DNA from: Cycloclasticus sp. 46_120_T64
GTDB lineage: Bacteria; Pseudomonadota; Gammaproteobacteria; Methylococcales; Cycloclasticaceae
DNA: 64,000 bases
Reading direction: 5' to 3'
Assembly: GCA_002162695.1 (NCBI GenBank)
Contig: MAAM01000011.1
Location: 1 to 64,000, forward strand
The notes below the pieces were generated by a model. The model saw only the letters and a list, made by a program, of their open reading frames with translations, did not search any database and was not told the DNA's origin. Position 1 is the first letter of the stretch. Every line of letters starts with the position of its first letter. The position numbers were made by a program, and so were the translations under genes. Positions 8,197 to 16,966 of the stretch are shown here, one piece after another.

Positions 8197-9168
8197 ATGT
8201 TACGAACTAGCCTGAAATTAATAACGGGAGCGTTGTTTCTTGGTTGCTCTGTGAGTGCGTTAGCGTATGAAACAGAAACAGACCTAGTCGCAGCAAAACT
8301 TAAAGCAACTGAGTCATTGAAGCTCGCTAATTACCGAAGCTCAGAATCGGTTAAAAGCACGCTTTATGTTAAAAATACAAACTTTAGGTTTGTTGATAAT
8401 GTGGGTTTTTATATTACGGATCTTATTGTTGACCTGAAACCCAACGATAGCAGTCAGCCAGGTATATTTGATGATCCGACATCATTTTCGCTAACACCCG
8501 TTAAAGGCACGGCTATTCTAGATAGTGCTAAGCTTGAGGCCTTGTTAAATAAACATGTTTTTGCTTTTAAAGGCGCAACGCTTCGAAACATTAAAGTGAA
8601 AACTGCAAAAAACCTCTTAGTGCTTGCAGGGGAAATGAACCGTAAAGGTGTATGGGTGCCGTTTGAGATGAAAGGCGACTTAACATTGAGTGAGGGGCAT
8701 ATTTTGAAATATGTACCTTGGTCAGTTGTAGTGGATAAGCAAGATGCGACGAAAGTTCTTGTAGCCGCGAATGTTGAGCTGGATGAATTACTAACGGTGA
8801 AAACAGCTGGGGCTAATTTAATTGGTAGCACGGTTGTTCTCGATACATTAAAACTATTCCCACCACCTAAACTGCATTTAAATATTGCAACCGCAGGTTT
8901 AGAAGATAGAGGCTTGGTTTTAACCTTTGATAACGAAGGTGCGGGGACGGACTCAGCAACATTCATCCCGAGCGATAGCTATATCTTAATAAAGGGTGGC
9001 GATACTAAGTTTATGAAAGCCGTGTCAACTAACTCGCAGTTACAGGTTATGAGTGGAAACGAAGGCAGTGAGCTTGATTTTTGTTTGTATGACTATCGAG
9101 ATCAGTTGACGGCTGGGCATCTAGAATTGACAAAGGAAGGTGCGATTTTGGCCTACTTCAAAAATTAA
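8197..9168 (+). CDS. Exported protein of unrecognised family, paralogue 1
   Basis: This 323-residue protein has an N-terminal signal peptide (MLRTSLKLITGALFLGCSVSALA, cleavage predicted near residue 23-25), so it is exported, probably periplasmic. GGGAG stands 6 bp before the ATG. I do not recognise the family. It aligns along its length with the next gene: NVGFYITDLIVDL against NIGFYVENLAASL, then PGIFDDPTSFSLTP, LFPPPKLHLNIATAGL, DSYILIKGGDTKFM and LYDYRDQLTAGHLELTKEG. The middle (TLRNIKVKTAKNLLVLAG, then WVPFEMKGDLTLSEGHIL) has the strand rhythm of DUF2993/TULIP lipid-binding proteins; this is a weak visual resemblance only. An FNR-type site lies upstream. Confidence 0.7.
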   Translation: MLRTSLKLITGALFLGCSVSALAYETETDLVAAKLKATESLKLANYRSSESVKSTLYVKNTNFRFVDNVGFYITDLIVDLKPNDSSQPGIFDDPTSFSLTPVKGTAILDSAKLEALLNKHVFAFKGATLRNIKVKTAKNLLVLAGEMNRKGVWVPFEMKGDLTLSEGHILKYVPWSVVVDKQDATKVLVAANVELDELLTVKTAGANLIGSTVVLDTLKLFPPPKLHLNIATAGLEDRGLVLTFDNEGAGTDSATFIPSDSYILIKGGDTKFMKAVSTNSQLQVMSGNEGSELDFCLYDYRDQLTAGHLELTKEGAILAYFKN

Positions 9169-9201
9169 TGATGGCTTATAACCCGATTAGGAGTGAACAC
9201 A

Positions 9202-10362
9202 ATGCAATATAATAATATTAAAAAATTGATGCTGGGGTTAGCTTTAACGGCAACCGTTTGTAGTAGCGCAATGGCCACTACCTTTATAGAGAAACAACAG
9301 CAAGAACTCAAAACATTAAGAAGCCAGTGGCAACAGAAAAGCATCCCTAGTGGTATGCAGTCTGCACCGCTAAGAGCGGTGACAGAACGTGACTCTGGTG
9401 CCGATAATGTATCTATTTACATACAAAATGTGAACTTTGATATTGTTGAAAATATTGGTTTTTATGTGGAAAATCTTGCCGCTAGCTTAGAACCGAAGGT
9501 GACTGGGCAGCCGGTTATTTTTGATGATGTGGAAAGTTTTACCATTAATGTGCATAGCGGGTCTGTTGTTTTAAGTGAGCAGGTTATTGCCGATCTATTT
9601 AACCAGCATATTCTCGATTACTGGCCTAGACCGATGAATGACCTGAAAGTAAAAGCAAGGGATGGTTACTTAGAGGTAGAGGCCGATATTAAGTTATGGA
9701 GTTGGTTCCCCGGTTTCTGGTTGCCGGCTGACCTAGGCGGCAAAATAGTGCTCTCAGATGATAATAAGCTTGTTTATGAAATTGATGATGTTCGCCTATT
9801 TGGAATTCCTTTATTTGGTTTATTAAATACCCTATATATTGACCTAGATCTTTTATTGTCAGTTGATCGCAAAGGTGCAACATTGGTCGATAGTGTGTTA
9901 ATTCTTGATCATACGGCTGTTTTCCCACCACCTTCTCTAATGGGCAAAATTGCGACGACCTTTATTGATAAAGATGGTTTGCATCTAACCTTTGCGGCTA
10001 ATGAGGCGGCTACGTTTAACCAGCCTACGGTTGAATCAGACAGTTATATTTGGATGCAGTCGGGTGATCCACGTTTGTTTGATATTGTTGTTAATAACGG
10101 CACTATTCAGGTGGTTGCTGATGATACGAGCAAGCCCTTACGTTTCAATCTTTATGACTATAGAACACAAGTGGCTGGCGGCAAGCTTAGAATGAATAAA
10201 GCGGGGGATATTATTGCAACGCTGCCTTCTTCTGCGGGACCTGATTATAAGCCTGTATTACCGGCTAAGGCCGCTTCAGCAAAACCTAAGCTCGGGCAGT
10301 CGTTGGCGAGTTTGCAAGTGAACTCTTGTATTAATAGCATAGGATTTAATATTTGTGAGTAA
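9202..10362 (+). CDS. Exported protein of unrecognised family, paralogue 2
   Basis: I choose ATG 9202 because GGAG at 9190-9193 sits 8 bp before it and overlaps the only earlier start (GTG 9193). The 386-residue product has a signal peptide (KLMLGLALTATVCSSAMA), then about 320 residues homologous to the preceding gene: VSIYIQNVNFDIVENIGFYVENL, PVIFDDVESFTINVHSG, AVFPPPSLMGKIATTF, DSYIWMQSGDPRLFD and FNLYDYRTQVAGGKLRMNKAG. It adds a Pro/Ala/Lys-rich tail ending in a cysteine pair (SCINSIGFNIC) that the first paralogue lacks. The gap to the first gene is short, so both are likely on one transcript ended by the terminator at 10385-10412. Family and function unknown. Confidence 0.7.
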   Translation: MQYNNIKKLMLGLALTATVCSSAMATTFIEKQQQELKTLRSQWQQKSIPSGMQSAPLRAVTERDSGADNVSIYIQNVNFDIVENIGFYVENLAASLEPKVTGQPVIFDDVESFTINVHSGSVVLSEQVIADLFNQHILDYWPRPMNDLKVKARDGYLEVEADIKLWSWFPGFWLPADLGGKIVLSDDNKLVYEIDDVRLFGIPLFGLLNTLYIDLDLLLSVDRKGATLVDSVLILDHTAVFPPPSLMGKIATTFIDKDGLHLTFAANEAATFNQPTVESDSYIWMQSGDPRLFDIVVNNGTIQVVADDTSKPLRFNLYDYRTQVAGGKLRMNKAGDIIATLPSSAGPDYKPVLPAKAASAKPKLGQSLASLQVNSCINSIGFNICE

Positions 10363-10384
10363 GCTGCTTTATTTATGACGATAG

Positions 10385-10412
10385 AAAATGCTCCAAATGG
10401 AGCATTTTTTTT
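10385..10412 (+). terminator. Intrinsic terminator after the exported-protein pair
   Basis: A perfect 10-bp stem, AAAATGCTCC (10385-10394) with GGAGCATTTT (10399-10408), closes a four-base loop, AAAT, and the run of T residues continues to 10412. It lies 22 bp after the second paralogue's stop. It overlaps the 5' end of the longest possible frame of the next gene, which is strong evidence that translation of that gene starts further on. Confidence 0.9.
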
Positions 10413-10461
10413 GCGTGGGTGTTTTAATGTTCTTCTTGAGGCTAATAAGGTGAACGATAGG

Positions 10462-11367
10462 ATGTCGCTGATAACAACTAAAAAGCTAACAATTGGGATT
10501 TCATCAATGGCCTTATTTGATTTGGTCGAGTCGAATAGGGTTTTTGAATCTGAAGGAAAGGAAGCATATTGTGCCTACCAAGTGGCGCGGGAGGATGAGC
10601 TGTTAAGCCCTGGTGTAGCCTACCCGCTAGTAAAAAAACTCTTGGGGCTGAATCTGCAGTTAGAGGAACCCCTGGTTGAAGTGATTTTATTGTCACGAAA
10701 TAGTGCGGACACGGGCCTTAGGGTCTTTAATTCTATTCGTGAACACGGCTTGGATATTAAGCGCGCTGTTTTTACCAGTGGTGAAACGCCGTTTAACTAT
10801 ATTGCTGCGTTTGAAATAGACTTGTTTTTATCGACCTCCCCGCAGGATGTGCGAAAAACGCTGGCCGCGGGCCATGCGGGGGCGACAATTTTGTCGGGTA
10901 AGGCGAATGGGGCTGGGAATGAGCAGCTACGGATCGCTTTTGATGGAGACGCGGTTGTTTTTTCGGATGAATCTGAGCGTATTTATAAGGAAAAAGGCCT
11001 AGAAGCATTTACCGAAAATGAACAACTATCCGCTAAACAGCCCATGTCAGGCGGACCATTTAAACCGTTTTTAGCGGCCCTTCACCACTTGCAAACGCAC
11101 TTCTCTGACGAGGTTTCACCGATTAGAACGGCATTGGTGACGGCGCGCTCGGCACCGGCTCATGAGCGTGTGGTGCGTACCTTACGTTCATGGGGGATTA
11201 GGATTGATGAAGCGCTATTTCTCGGTGGTTTACCAAAGGGAGAATTTCTTAAGGCCTTTGGTGCGGATATTTTCTTTGACGACCAAGCCATGCACTGTGA
11301 ATCAGCCAGCGAGCACGTGGCAACGGGCCACGTGCCGCATGGGGTTGCGAATGAGCTCAATGGTTAA
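10462..11367 (+). CDS. Cytosolic 5'-nucleotidase (PF06189-type)
   Basis: I start this at ATG 10462 (MSLITTKKLTIGISS), 301 residues. AAGGTGA stands 8 bp upstream, and the frame's earlier ATG at 10375 lies before the intrinsic terminator. The protein matches the bacterial cytosolic 5'-nucleotidase family, HAD-type phosphatases that release phosphate from nucleoside monophosphates. Supporting segments are GISSMALFDLVES (the DxD region is modified, as in this family), EVILLSRNSADTGLRVFNSI, IKRAVFTSGETPFNYI and the late acidic motif ADIFFDDQAMHCESA. Its 3' end overlaps the convergent fimX-like gene by 11 bp. No membrane segment or signal peptide. Confidence 0.85.
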   Translation: MSLITTKKLTIGISSMALFDLVESNRVFESEGKEAYCAYQVAREDELLSPGVAYPLVKKLLGLNLQLEEPLVEVILLSRNSADTGLRVFNSIREHGLDIKRAVFTSGETPFNYIAAFEIDLFLSTSPQDVRKTLAAGHAGATILSGKANGAGNEQLRIAFDGDAVVFSDESERIYKEKGLEAFTENEQLSAKQPMSGGPFKPFLAALHHLQTHFSDEVSPIRTALVTARSAPAHERVVRTLRSWGIRIDEALFLGGLPKGEFLKAFGADIFFDDQAMHCESASEHVATGHVPHGVANELNG

Positions 11368-13435
11368 GGTCAAAGTCAAAACGCATATTGTCGGAAGGTT
11401 TTTGTAGGAAGTAGCCTTGCACCGCGTCGATGCCTATATTCCATAACAGAGCGAGTGTATTGGCGCTCTCTACCGATTTGGCGATGGTCTTAACATTATG
11501 CCGCTGGGTGACGCTTAAAATATTGCGGATTATTTGTTGTGACTCTTCGTTATTCAGTAGATTTTGGCTAAATGAGCCATCAATCTTTAAATAATCGACA
11601 CGGTATTCTTTAATCATCGTATCGGTTATTTCGCTGAAACCGATTTGGTCGAATGCTAATTGACAGCCACATTCATTTTTCACAACGCTGATGAACCTTT
11701 TTAGTGGTGATGGATCTGTTTGAATATCAGAAAAATTAATTTGGAAAACTAATAGGCTAGAGTCGATATTATAGAACTTGAGTAAGCTGATTAGGCTTTC
11801 TATAAAACTGGTGTTGCGGTAAGTAACGCTGGACAAAGAGATAAAGAACTTTCTTTTTAAGCCTTGGCGAGACGCTTCTCTGATTTGTTCAATGGTGCTT
11901 TTTAACACCCATTCATCTAAGCAGCTGATTAGCCCTGTTTTCTCGGCGGTTAGAATAAAGTTGCTAGGCGGAATGTGGCTATTATCTTTATCTACGATAC
12001 GCAATAAAACGGCGTAATTCTCAGTCTTTTTTTCAGATAAGTCGACGATTGGCTGGTATAAGAGGTGTAGTCTTTCTTGTTCCAGTGCGGACTGTATTAA
12101 CGCCTTATTCTCTTCCTCATCCACAATAACGGATAATGGTGTGCTGACGGAGTCAAAAACCTGTATTTGATTGCCTCCCTGTGAAGATGCCTTATCGCAG
12201 GCCTTATTGGCTTGCGAGATGAGTTGTCTAGAATTGCTGATTCGGTTATCTATATAGGTAACACCAATACTGACGGTGAGTTTTATGTACTGAGCATTGC
12301 TACCAAATAAGTTGTTATTGACGTCAATGAGTAATTGTTGGCAGTTCAACAAAAGTTGATTGTGGTTCGCTCGGTTGGAGAACAGGGTGAAGGTCTCGTC
12401 ACTGTATCGAGCTAATATGTCGCCTGCAGAACTTGTTTTTTGAATTAGGTCGGCGACAGATCGAAGAACCTCGTCAATATTAGTACTATGTTGTTCACGA
12501 AACTGCTGGAAGTTATCAACAAAAATAAATGCGAGTGTGCCAAACGGTTGTGCTGCCTCAAGCTGTTTATCGATGTACTCAAGGATGAAGCGTTTGTTAT
12601 AGAACCCGGTTTCGTAATCAAATGTACGTAAATCGGTGAAACCTTTATTTAGGTTGCTCCAAGCGTCAGGGTTGTGAATCAATATCTGGGTGCACAGCTG
12701 TCCCTTAACAAAACAATGGGTCTTGTATAGGGTGGTGATAAATGTCTCTTCAGTACGTGTTTGAATACGTGCTGCTAACACGGTTTCATCGGGTAATGAC
12801 TCGAGTGAGGTATTGTGCTCGTAAGGTATGCCCAGTTCGCTGTTAGGTAGCTCTGTTTTTGAACTGAACTCAAGCACTGGGCTGTTGATGATGTTTTCCT
12901 CATCGGGGATATTGAAAAGGCGTTTATAAGCTTTGTTGACGGACCAATATCGCCCATTATGTATTAATGCAAAACCATCTTCGGTATGTTTTAAAAATGC
13001 GTCGAAGCGGTAGGTTTCATTTTTAAATTGAGAGCTCAGTAAGTGTGATGAATAGGTGCATAACTGCGACTTAATTTCTCGAGCAATGGATTTTGCGACT
13101 AAAAAAGTAGGGGCTAATGGGCGAATATCGAGGATATTAGCTAGATTGTAGTGCTCATATTCTTCAGGAGTGGGCGCTTGTTCTGATATTAGAATAATGG
13201 GGAAGCGGGTGAATTGGCTAGTAACCTGCTGCAACAGCTCGGTGTTTTCCGAATGGTTATTTTCAATTTTGAGTAATACCAAGTTAATCCCGGCTAGGTT
13301 TTCTTGCTCGGATTTTACCTGCTGCAGTGAGTTAGACTTAATAACAACATCCACGTTGACTTCATCTAAGGCACTGATTATTTGTTTATATTCACTATTT
13401 GGAAAGTTAATTAAGAGTAGGCTGCGTTTTTCCAT
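11357..13435 (-). CDS. fimX: FimX-like degenerate GGDEF-EAL protein
   Basis: This 692-residue protein shows four modules: REC-like (1-125), PAS (about 140-250), GGDEF (about 268-428) and EAL (about 440-690). Every catalytic site is degraded. The REC has no usual Asp/Lys set, GGDEF reads YSDET (344-348), EAL reads AVL (475-477), and the DDFGTG loop is FDQIGF (595-600). Size, order and degeneration match Pseudomonas FimX, a high-affinity c-di-GMP receptor that drives type IV pilus assembly and twitching. In Pseudomonas fimX also lies near psd, with a hypothetical gene next to it, as here. So a c-di-GMP effector rather than an enzyme is likely. The pilus connection is inferred, as no pilus genes are in the window. 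Confidence 0.85.
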   Translation of the reverse strand: MEKRSLLLINFPNSEYKQIISALDEVNVDVVIKSNSLQQVKSEQENLAGINLVLLKIENNHSENTELLQQVTSQFTRFPIILISEQAPTPEEYEHYNLANILDIRPLAPTFLVAKSIAREIKSQLCTYSSHLLSSQFKNETYRFDAFLKHTEDGFALIHNGRYWSVNKAYKRLFNIPDEENIINSPVLEFSSKTELPNSELGIPYEHNTSLESLPDETVLAARIQTRTEETFITTLYKTHCFVKGQLCTQILIHNPDAWSNLNKGFTDLRTFDYETGFYNKRFILEYIDKQLEAAQPFGTLAFIFVDNFQQFREQHSTNIDEVLRSVADLIQKTSSAGDILARYSDETFTLFSNRANHNQLLLNCQQLLIDVNNNLFGSNAQYIKLTVSIGVTYIDNRISNSRQLISQANKACDKASSQGGNQIQVFDSVSTPLSVIVDEEENKALIQSALEQERLHLLYQPIVDLSEKKTENYAVLLRIVDKDNSHIPPSNFILTAEKTGLISCLDEWVLKSTIEQIREASRQGLKRKFFISLSSVTYRNTSFIESLISLLKFYNIDSSLLVFQINFSDIQTDPSPLKRFISVVKNECGCQLAFDQIGFSEITDTMIKEYRVDYLKIDGSFSQNLLNNEESQQIIRNILSVTQRHNVKTIAKSVESANTLALLWNIGIDAVQGYFLQKPSDNMRFDFDLNH

Positions 13436-13469
13436 GAATTAAGTGTTTATTGTCTTTGTTAGACTAACT

Positions 13470-15230
13470 CTAATCTACTTCGGTTTTTTTTAACACCGTG
13501 TAATGACTAAAAACGCGGTTTGTTTCTAATGTCTTATCAATTTTGAAATGACTCGTTTGCTTGTTAACTTTGAGCATCAGTTCGGTATCTTTATCATCTA
13601 TTATCATCGGGCAGATGATGGCATCCGCTTGATTGATGCTAGGGATTCCCTGTAAAAATATCACAGATCTGGCTTCCGTTGCATTCTTAGTCGATCGGAG
13701 ACTGGCGATTTTTAGGTCGGGCGAGATCATTTCAACACCAACCGATACGTGTCCGCCGTCGAGTCTGTTTAAACGACGGATGACGGCGAGTTGCAGCGCC
13801 TTGTTGTTTGTTGCCTGAATAGCGATTAGGTCAGTCACCCTTAAGATAGGACGATTGTCAGCGGTGACGGTGAATTGTAAGCCTTGCAGGCTAGCATCAC
13901 TAATCTCTGCGCTGACTTTATTACTTTTCCCCGTTTGTTGTTTCTGACGGTTTTTTGCCCAGATACCTGAGCCGCTATTTGCTAGGAGGCCACTTTTAAG
14001 TTGAGCGTTAATGACCGTTGAACTGCGCGAGTTTCGCTGGCGCAGAGAATCATGACTAATAGGCACTAATTCGATCTCTGATAAGCTAAATGTTGAGGCA
14101 CTAACTTTCTTTTTGGGCTGGTCAGGGTTGGCTCTTAACACCAGCGCATTGATAATACTATCGAAGCCTGGGTGAACTAGGACTTCTTCAGATTGTAAGT
14201 GCCTGGGAGATTGCCGGCTTCGTGGGCTACTCCAATTGGGGATTAATTGTTGAATGACTTTTTTGATCAGCCTAGGTTTAGTTGAGGCTAATGATACTGC
14301 GCCGTGTTGTTCACGAATAATGGCGTCTTCACTTGACATGAACTCGATGAGTTTTTTGGGGTTTAAAAAGCGGAGGCTATCGCTGTCATCAGCTGGCTCA
14401 GGCGTGTAACGAATGGCTGAGTGAGACGCTAGATCAATGGATAATGTTGAGTTACCACTTATACTGCTACTACTTGTTATGCCGTTGACCTGTTGGCTTA
14501 ATATTTGATCTATGCTTGCAATATCACCGCGCCTGAATCGATTGACGCCAGCGAGGTGAAAAAAGTGAATTTTCTTAAATTCAGCTTCGATTGACATATG
14601 TTTTTTTTTGTCGAATGTGAGTTGCTCAGCCTGCTGTAGGCCCAAACTTTCACTTAGTTGGTAGAGTGCATTGACGGTGTTCCAAAAATTGCCCTGGGGT
14701 GTTTGATAAACAAGGGACATTAATAGTTGTTTGCTGGCAAGTAACTCCATTGACTTGTAGAGTGCGAGGCTCGTTATGGTGAACGCCGACGTGGAATCTT
14801 GTTGTTCTTGCTGGGGCAAGTTTGAGGGGGCAGTACTACAGACGGCTTGTATATGTACTTGGGCGAAATGTGTTAACGCCTTCAGCAGCGCATCGCTTAG
14901 TTCGGCTTGCTGTCTACGCAGGGGCAGATTAGCTCCCTTTAAGTTGGTTTTACAGTTACTGATCAAGGTGTATAAACAGTTTTCTGCTGCTGCGATGAGT
15001 TCTAGCTTTTGGTTGGAACCGATTTGTTCGCTGAGCAGAGCTTGGGCAAGAAGAGACAAGGCGTTGCTGCAACTGTAAGTGTCTAGGATCGGTAATTCGC
15101 TTTCCCATTGCTTATAGGCATCTATTGTTGGCTTAAAGGGTAGCTGTATTGCTGGCTCTATCTGCGGGGGGGTAACTCTGTCCGTGAATTTTTTATATAT
15201 GTCCATATCCATATCCATAACGTTCATCAT
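13470..15230 (-). CDS. PilZ-like-domain protein adjacent to fimX
   Basis: About 586 residues if started at ATG 15230; a TTG ten codons earlier and several downstream Met codons (a Met-Asp run) leave the start open. Residues 1-380 are helical, leucine- and glutamine-rich, with no recognised motif. The C-terminal 120 residues resemble a PilZ barrel: AEISDASLQGLQFTV fits the D/NxSxxG signature, followed by ALQLAVIRRLNRLDGGHVSVGVEMIS. The upstream RxxxR motif is only loosely matched (SLRQRNSRSS). A protein of this kind separates fimX from psd in Pseudomonas (PA4958 region). It probably works with the FimX-like protein in c-di-GMP signalling. Function is inferred. Confidence 0.7.
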   Translation of the reverse strand: MMNVMDMDMDIYKKFTDRVTPPQIEPAIQLPFKPTIDAYKQWESELPILDTYSCSNALSLLAQALLSEQIGSNQKLELIAAAENCLYTLISNCKTNLKGANLPLRRQQAELSDALLKALTHFAQVHIQAVCSTAPSNLPQQEQQDSTSAFTITSLALYKSMELLASKQLLMSLVYQTPQGNFWNTVNALYQLSESLGLQQAEQLTFDKKKHMSIEAEFKKIHFFHLAGVNRFRRGDIASIDQILSQQVNGITSSSSISGNSTLSIDLASHSAIRYTPEPADDSDSLRFLNPKKLIEFMSSEDAIIREQHGAVSLASTKPRLIKKVIQQLIPNWSSPRSRQSPRHLQSEEVLVHPGFDSIINALVLRANPDQPKKKVSASTFSLSEIELVPISHDSLRQRNSRSSTVINAQLKSGLLANSGSGIWAKNRQKQQTGKSNKVSAEISDASLQGLQFTVTADNRPILRVTDLIAIQATNNKALQLAVIRRLNRLDGGHVSVGVEMISPDLKIASLRSTKNATEARSVIFLQGIPSINQADAIICPMIIDDKDTELMLKVNKQTSHFKIDKTLETNRVFSHYTVLKKTEVD

Positions 15231-15302
15231 TGTGACCAGTGGCGGAAGATAGTTCTTCAACCTTATAACTTAGGAGGATTATGCACGCTAAGCGGTGAAA
15301 AG

Positions 15303-16334
15303 TTAATGATTTTGAGGTGAATGTGCTAAAAGAGTTTTATAGGGTTTTCCGCTTTCTTCACGAACAAGCTTGGGCACTAAGTAACCGGGCAGACGTTGTT
15401 GTAGCTTCTCGTAGAGCTTAAGACTATCCTCTTCGTTCTTATCGAAGTGCATAGCACCGGCTACTTTATCCAACACGTGTAAATAATACGGCAGGGTGTG
15501 GCAGTTAAATAAGCGTAGGCTCAGCTGCTCAAGGCTGTCTAGATCGTCATTGATGCCTTTTAGTAAGACGGTTTGGTTGAGTAGCGTTACCCCATGGTCC
15601 TTAAGCTTCAATAGAACATCGGCGACCTCATCACTGAGCTCGTTAGCGTGGTTCGCGTGAATAACCATCACCACTTTTTTATTCGATGCACGGAGGGTGC
15701 TTAATAACAGAGTGTTGATGCGGCTTGGCAAAACGATAGGCAACCGGGTGTGAATTCTGATACGTTCTATTTGCTCGATATTTGATAAAGCGTCAAATAA
15801 GTGGCTGAACTTTGAGTCGCCGAGGGTCAAGGGGTCGCCACCACTTAGAATGATTTCATTTATCTCATTGTTTGCAGCGAGGTACTGTTTAATCGATGTC
15901 AGCTGTGAACGGTTGGCGCTGTTATTGGAATAAGGGAATTCACGGCGAAAGCAGTAGCGGCAATGGATGGCGCAGGCACCGGTTGCAATTAATAGGGCTC
16001 GCCCGTGGTATTTATGTAATAGACCGGGGGATACACTCGCTAGACCATCACCAACGGGATCACTTAGGTAGGCCGGACTGCTGAGTAACTCATCGGGATG
16101 GGGCAGTACTTGACGCAGCAGAGGATCAGACCAGCTGGATTTTTTCATCCGCTGGGCATAACTGTGGGTGACTAATAGCGGGAACTTTTCTGCGGCTTCG
16201 TGAAAAAGGCTCATATCGTCAACGTGGAGCCCTAAATACGCTAATAACTCAGCGGGGTTGCTGTAGGCAGCGCTAAGTTCCTGTTGCCAGTTTGGAATGG
16301 GTGAATTTTTTGCTACCTTACTCATGATAGTCAT
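15303..16334 (-). CDS. epmB: EF-P beta-lysylation protein EpmB (lysine 2,3-aminomutase)
   Basis: This 343-residue radical-SAM, PLP-dependent enzyme converts L-lysine to (R)-beta-lysine for attachment to elongation factor P. The cluster motif CAIHCRYCFRR gives the three cysteines (CxxxCxxC, about residues 119-126), followed by EIILSGGDPLTLGD, RIRIHTRLPIVLPSRI and LPYYLHVLDKVAGAMHF. It is shorter than the catabolic clostridial aminomutases, as expected for EpmB. It is divergent from efp with only 56 bp between starts, so the two share one promoter region. ATG at 16334, with a second ATG three codons later as an alternative. Confidence 0.96.
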   Translation of the reverse strand: MTIMSKVAKNSPIPNWQQELSAAYSNPAELLAYLGLHVDDMSLFHEAAEKFPLLVTHSYAQRMKKSSWSDPLLRQVLPHPDELLSSPAYLSDPVGDGLASVSPGLLHKYHGRALLIATGACAIHCRYCFRREFPYSNNSANRSQLTSIKQYLAANNEINEIILSGGDPLTLGDSKFSHLFDALSNIEQIERIRIHTRLPIVLPSRINTLLLSTLRASNKKVVMVIHANHANELSDEVADVLLKLKDHGVTLLNQTVLLKGINDDLDSLEQLSLRLFNCHTLPYYLHVLDKVAGAMHFDKNEEDSLKLYEKLQQRLPGYLVPKLVREESGKPYKTLLAHSPQNH

Positions 16335-16390
16335 TATAATGGTGGGCTAAGCGTTAAGCTTCAATAAATTAACTATATAACGAGAGTGAC

Positions 16391-16960
16391 ATGGCAACAT
16401 ACAGCACAAACGACTTTAAAGGTGGCTTGAAAATCATGATGGATAACGACCCTTGTTCAATCGTCGAGAATGAATTTGTTAGGCCTGGCAAGGGGCCAGC
16501 TTTTAGCCGGGTTAAATATCGTAACTTAAAAACGGGTCGAGTGATTGACCGTACATTTAAGTCAGGTGAAACGGTTGAGGCTGCCGATGTGATGGAGACA
16601 GAAATGTCTTATCTCTATAACGATGGTGATTTTTGGCACTTTATGGACGATGAAACATTTGAGCAGGTGTCGGGTGATGCGATTGCTGTGGGTGAGGCGG
16701 CTAAATGGTTAAAAGAACAAGATAAGTGCACGATTACCTTATGGAATGGTTCACCCTTGAGTGTTGCTGCGCCAAATTTTGTTGAATTATCGATCACCGA
16801 TACCGACCCTGGTTTGAAAGGTGATACCTCGGGTGGTGGCGGTAAACCGGCAACACTGGAAACCGGCGCAGTGGTTAGAGTGCCTCTTTTTGTGCAAATT
16901 GGTGAGATTATTAAGGTTGATACGCGTACTGGTGAATACTCCGCCCGCGTGAAGAGCTAA
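16391..16960 (+). CDS. efp: Elongation factor P
   Basis: This 189-residue translation factor relieves ribosome stalling at polyproline stretches. The modification loop is intact: [19 protein letters not shown], with lysine at residue 34, the position beta-lysylated in E. coli. Three beta domains are evident: KOW-like (1-64), EF-P central (65-128), and the OB domain ending in [23 protein letters not shown]. Length is standard. It is flanked by both modification enzymes, epmB divergent and epmA 6 bp downstream. Confidence 0.98.
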   Translation: MATYSTNDFKGGLKIMMDNDPCSIVENEFVRPGKGPAFSRVKYRNLKTGRVIDRTFKSGETVEAADVMETEMSYLYNDGDFWHFMDDETFEQVSGDAIAVGEAAKWLKEQDKCTITLWNGSPLSVAAPNFVELSITDTDPGLKGDTSGGGGKPATLETGAVVRVPLFVQIGEIIKVDTRTGEYSARVKS

Positions 16961-16966
16961 AAGCCC

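Noticed and set aside
8454-8966. Minus-strand open frame of 170 codons
   Set aside because: Antisense shadow of the first exported paralogue; Ser/Thr/Pro-rich composition typical of a mirror frame.
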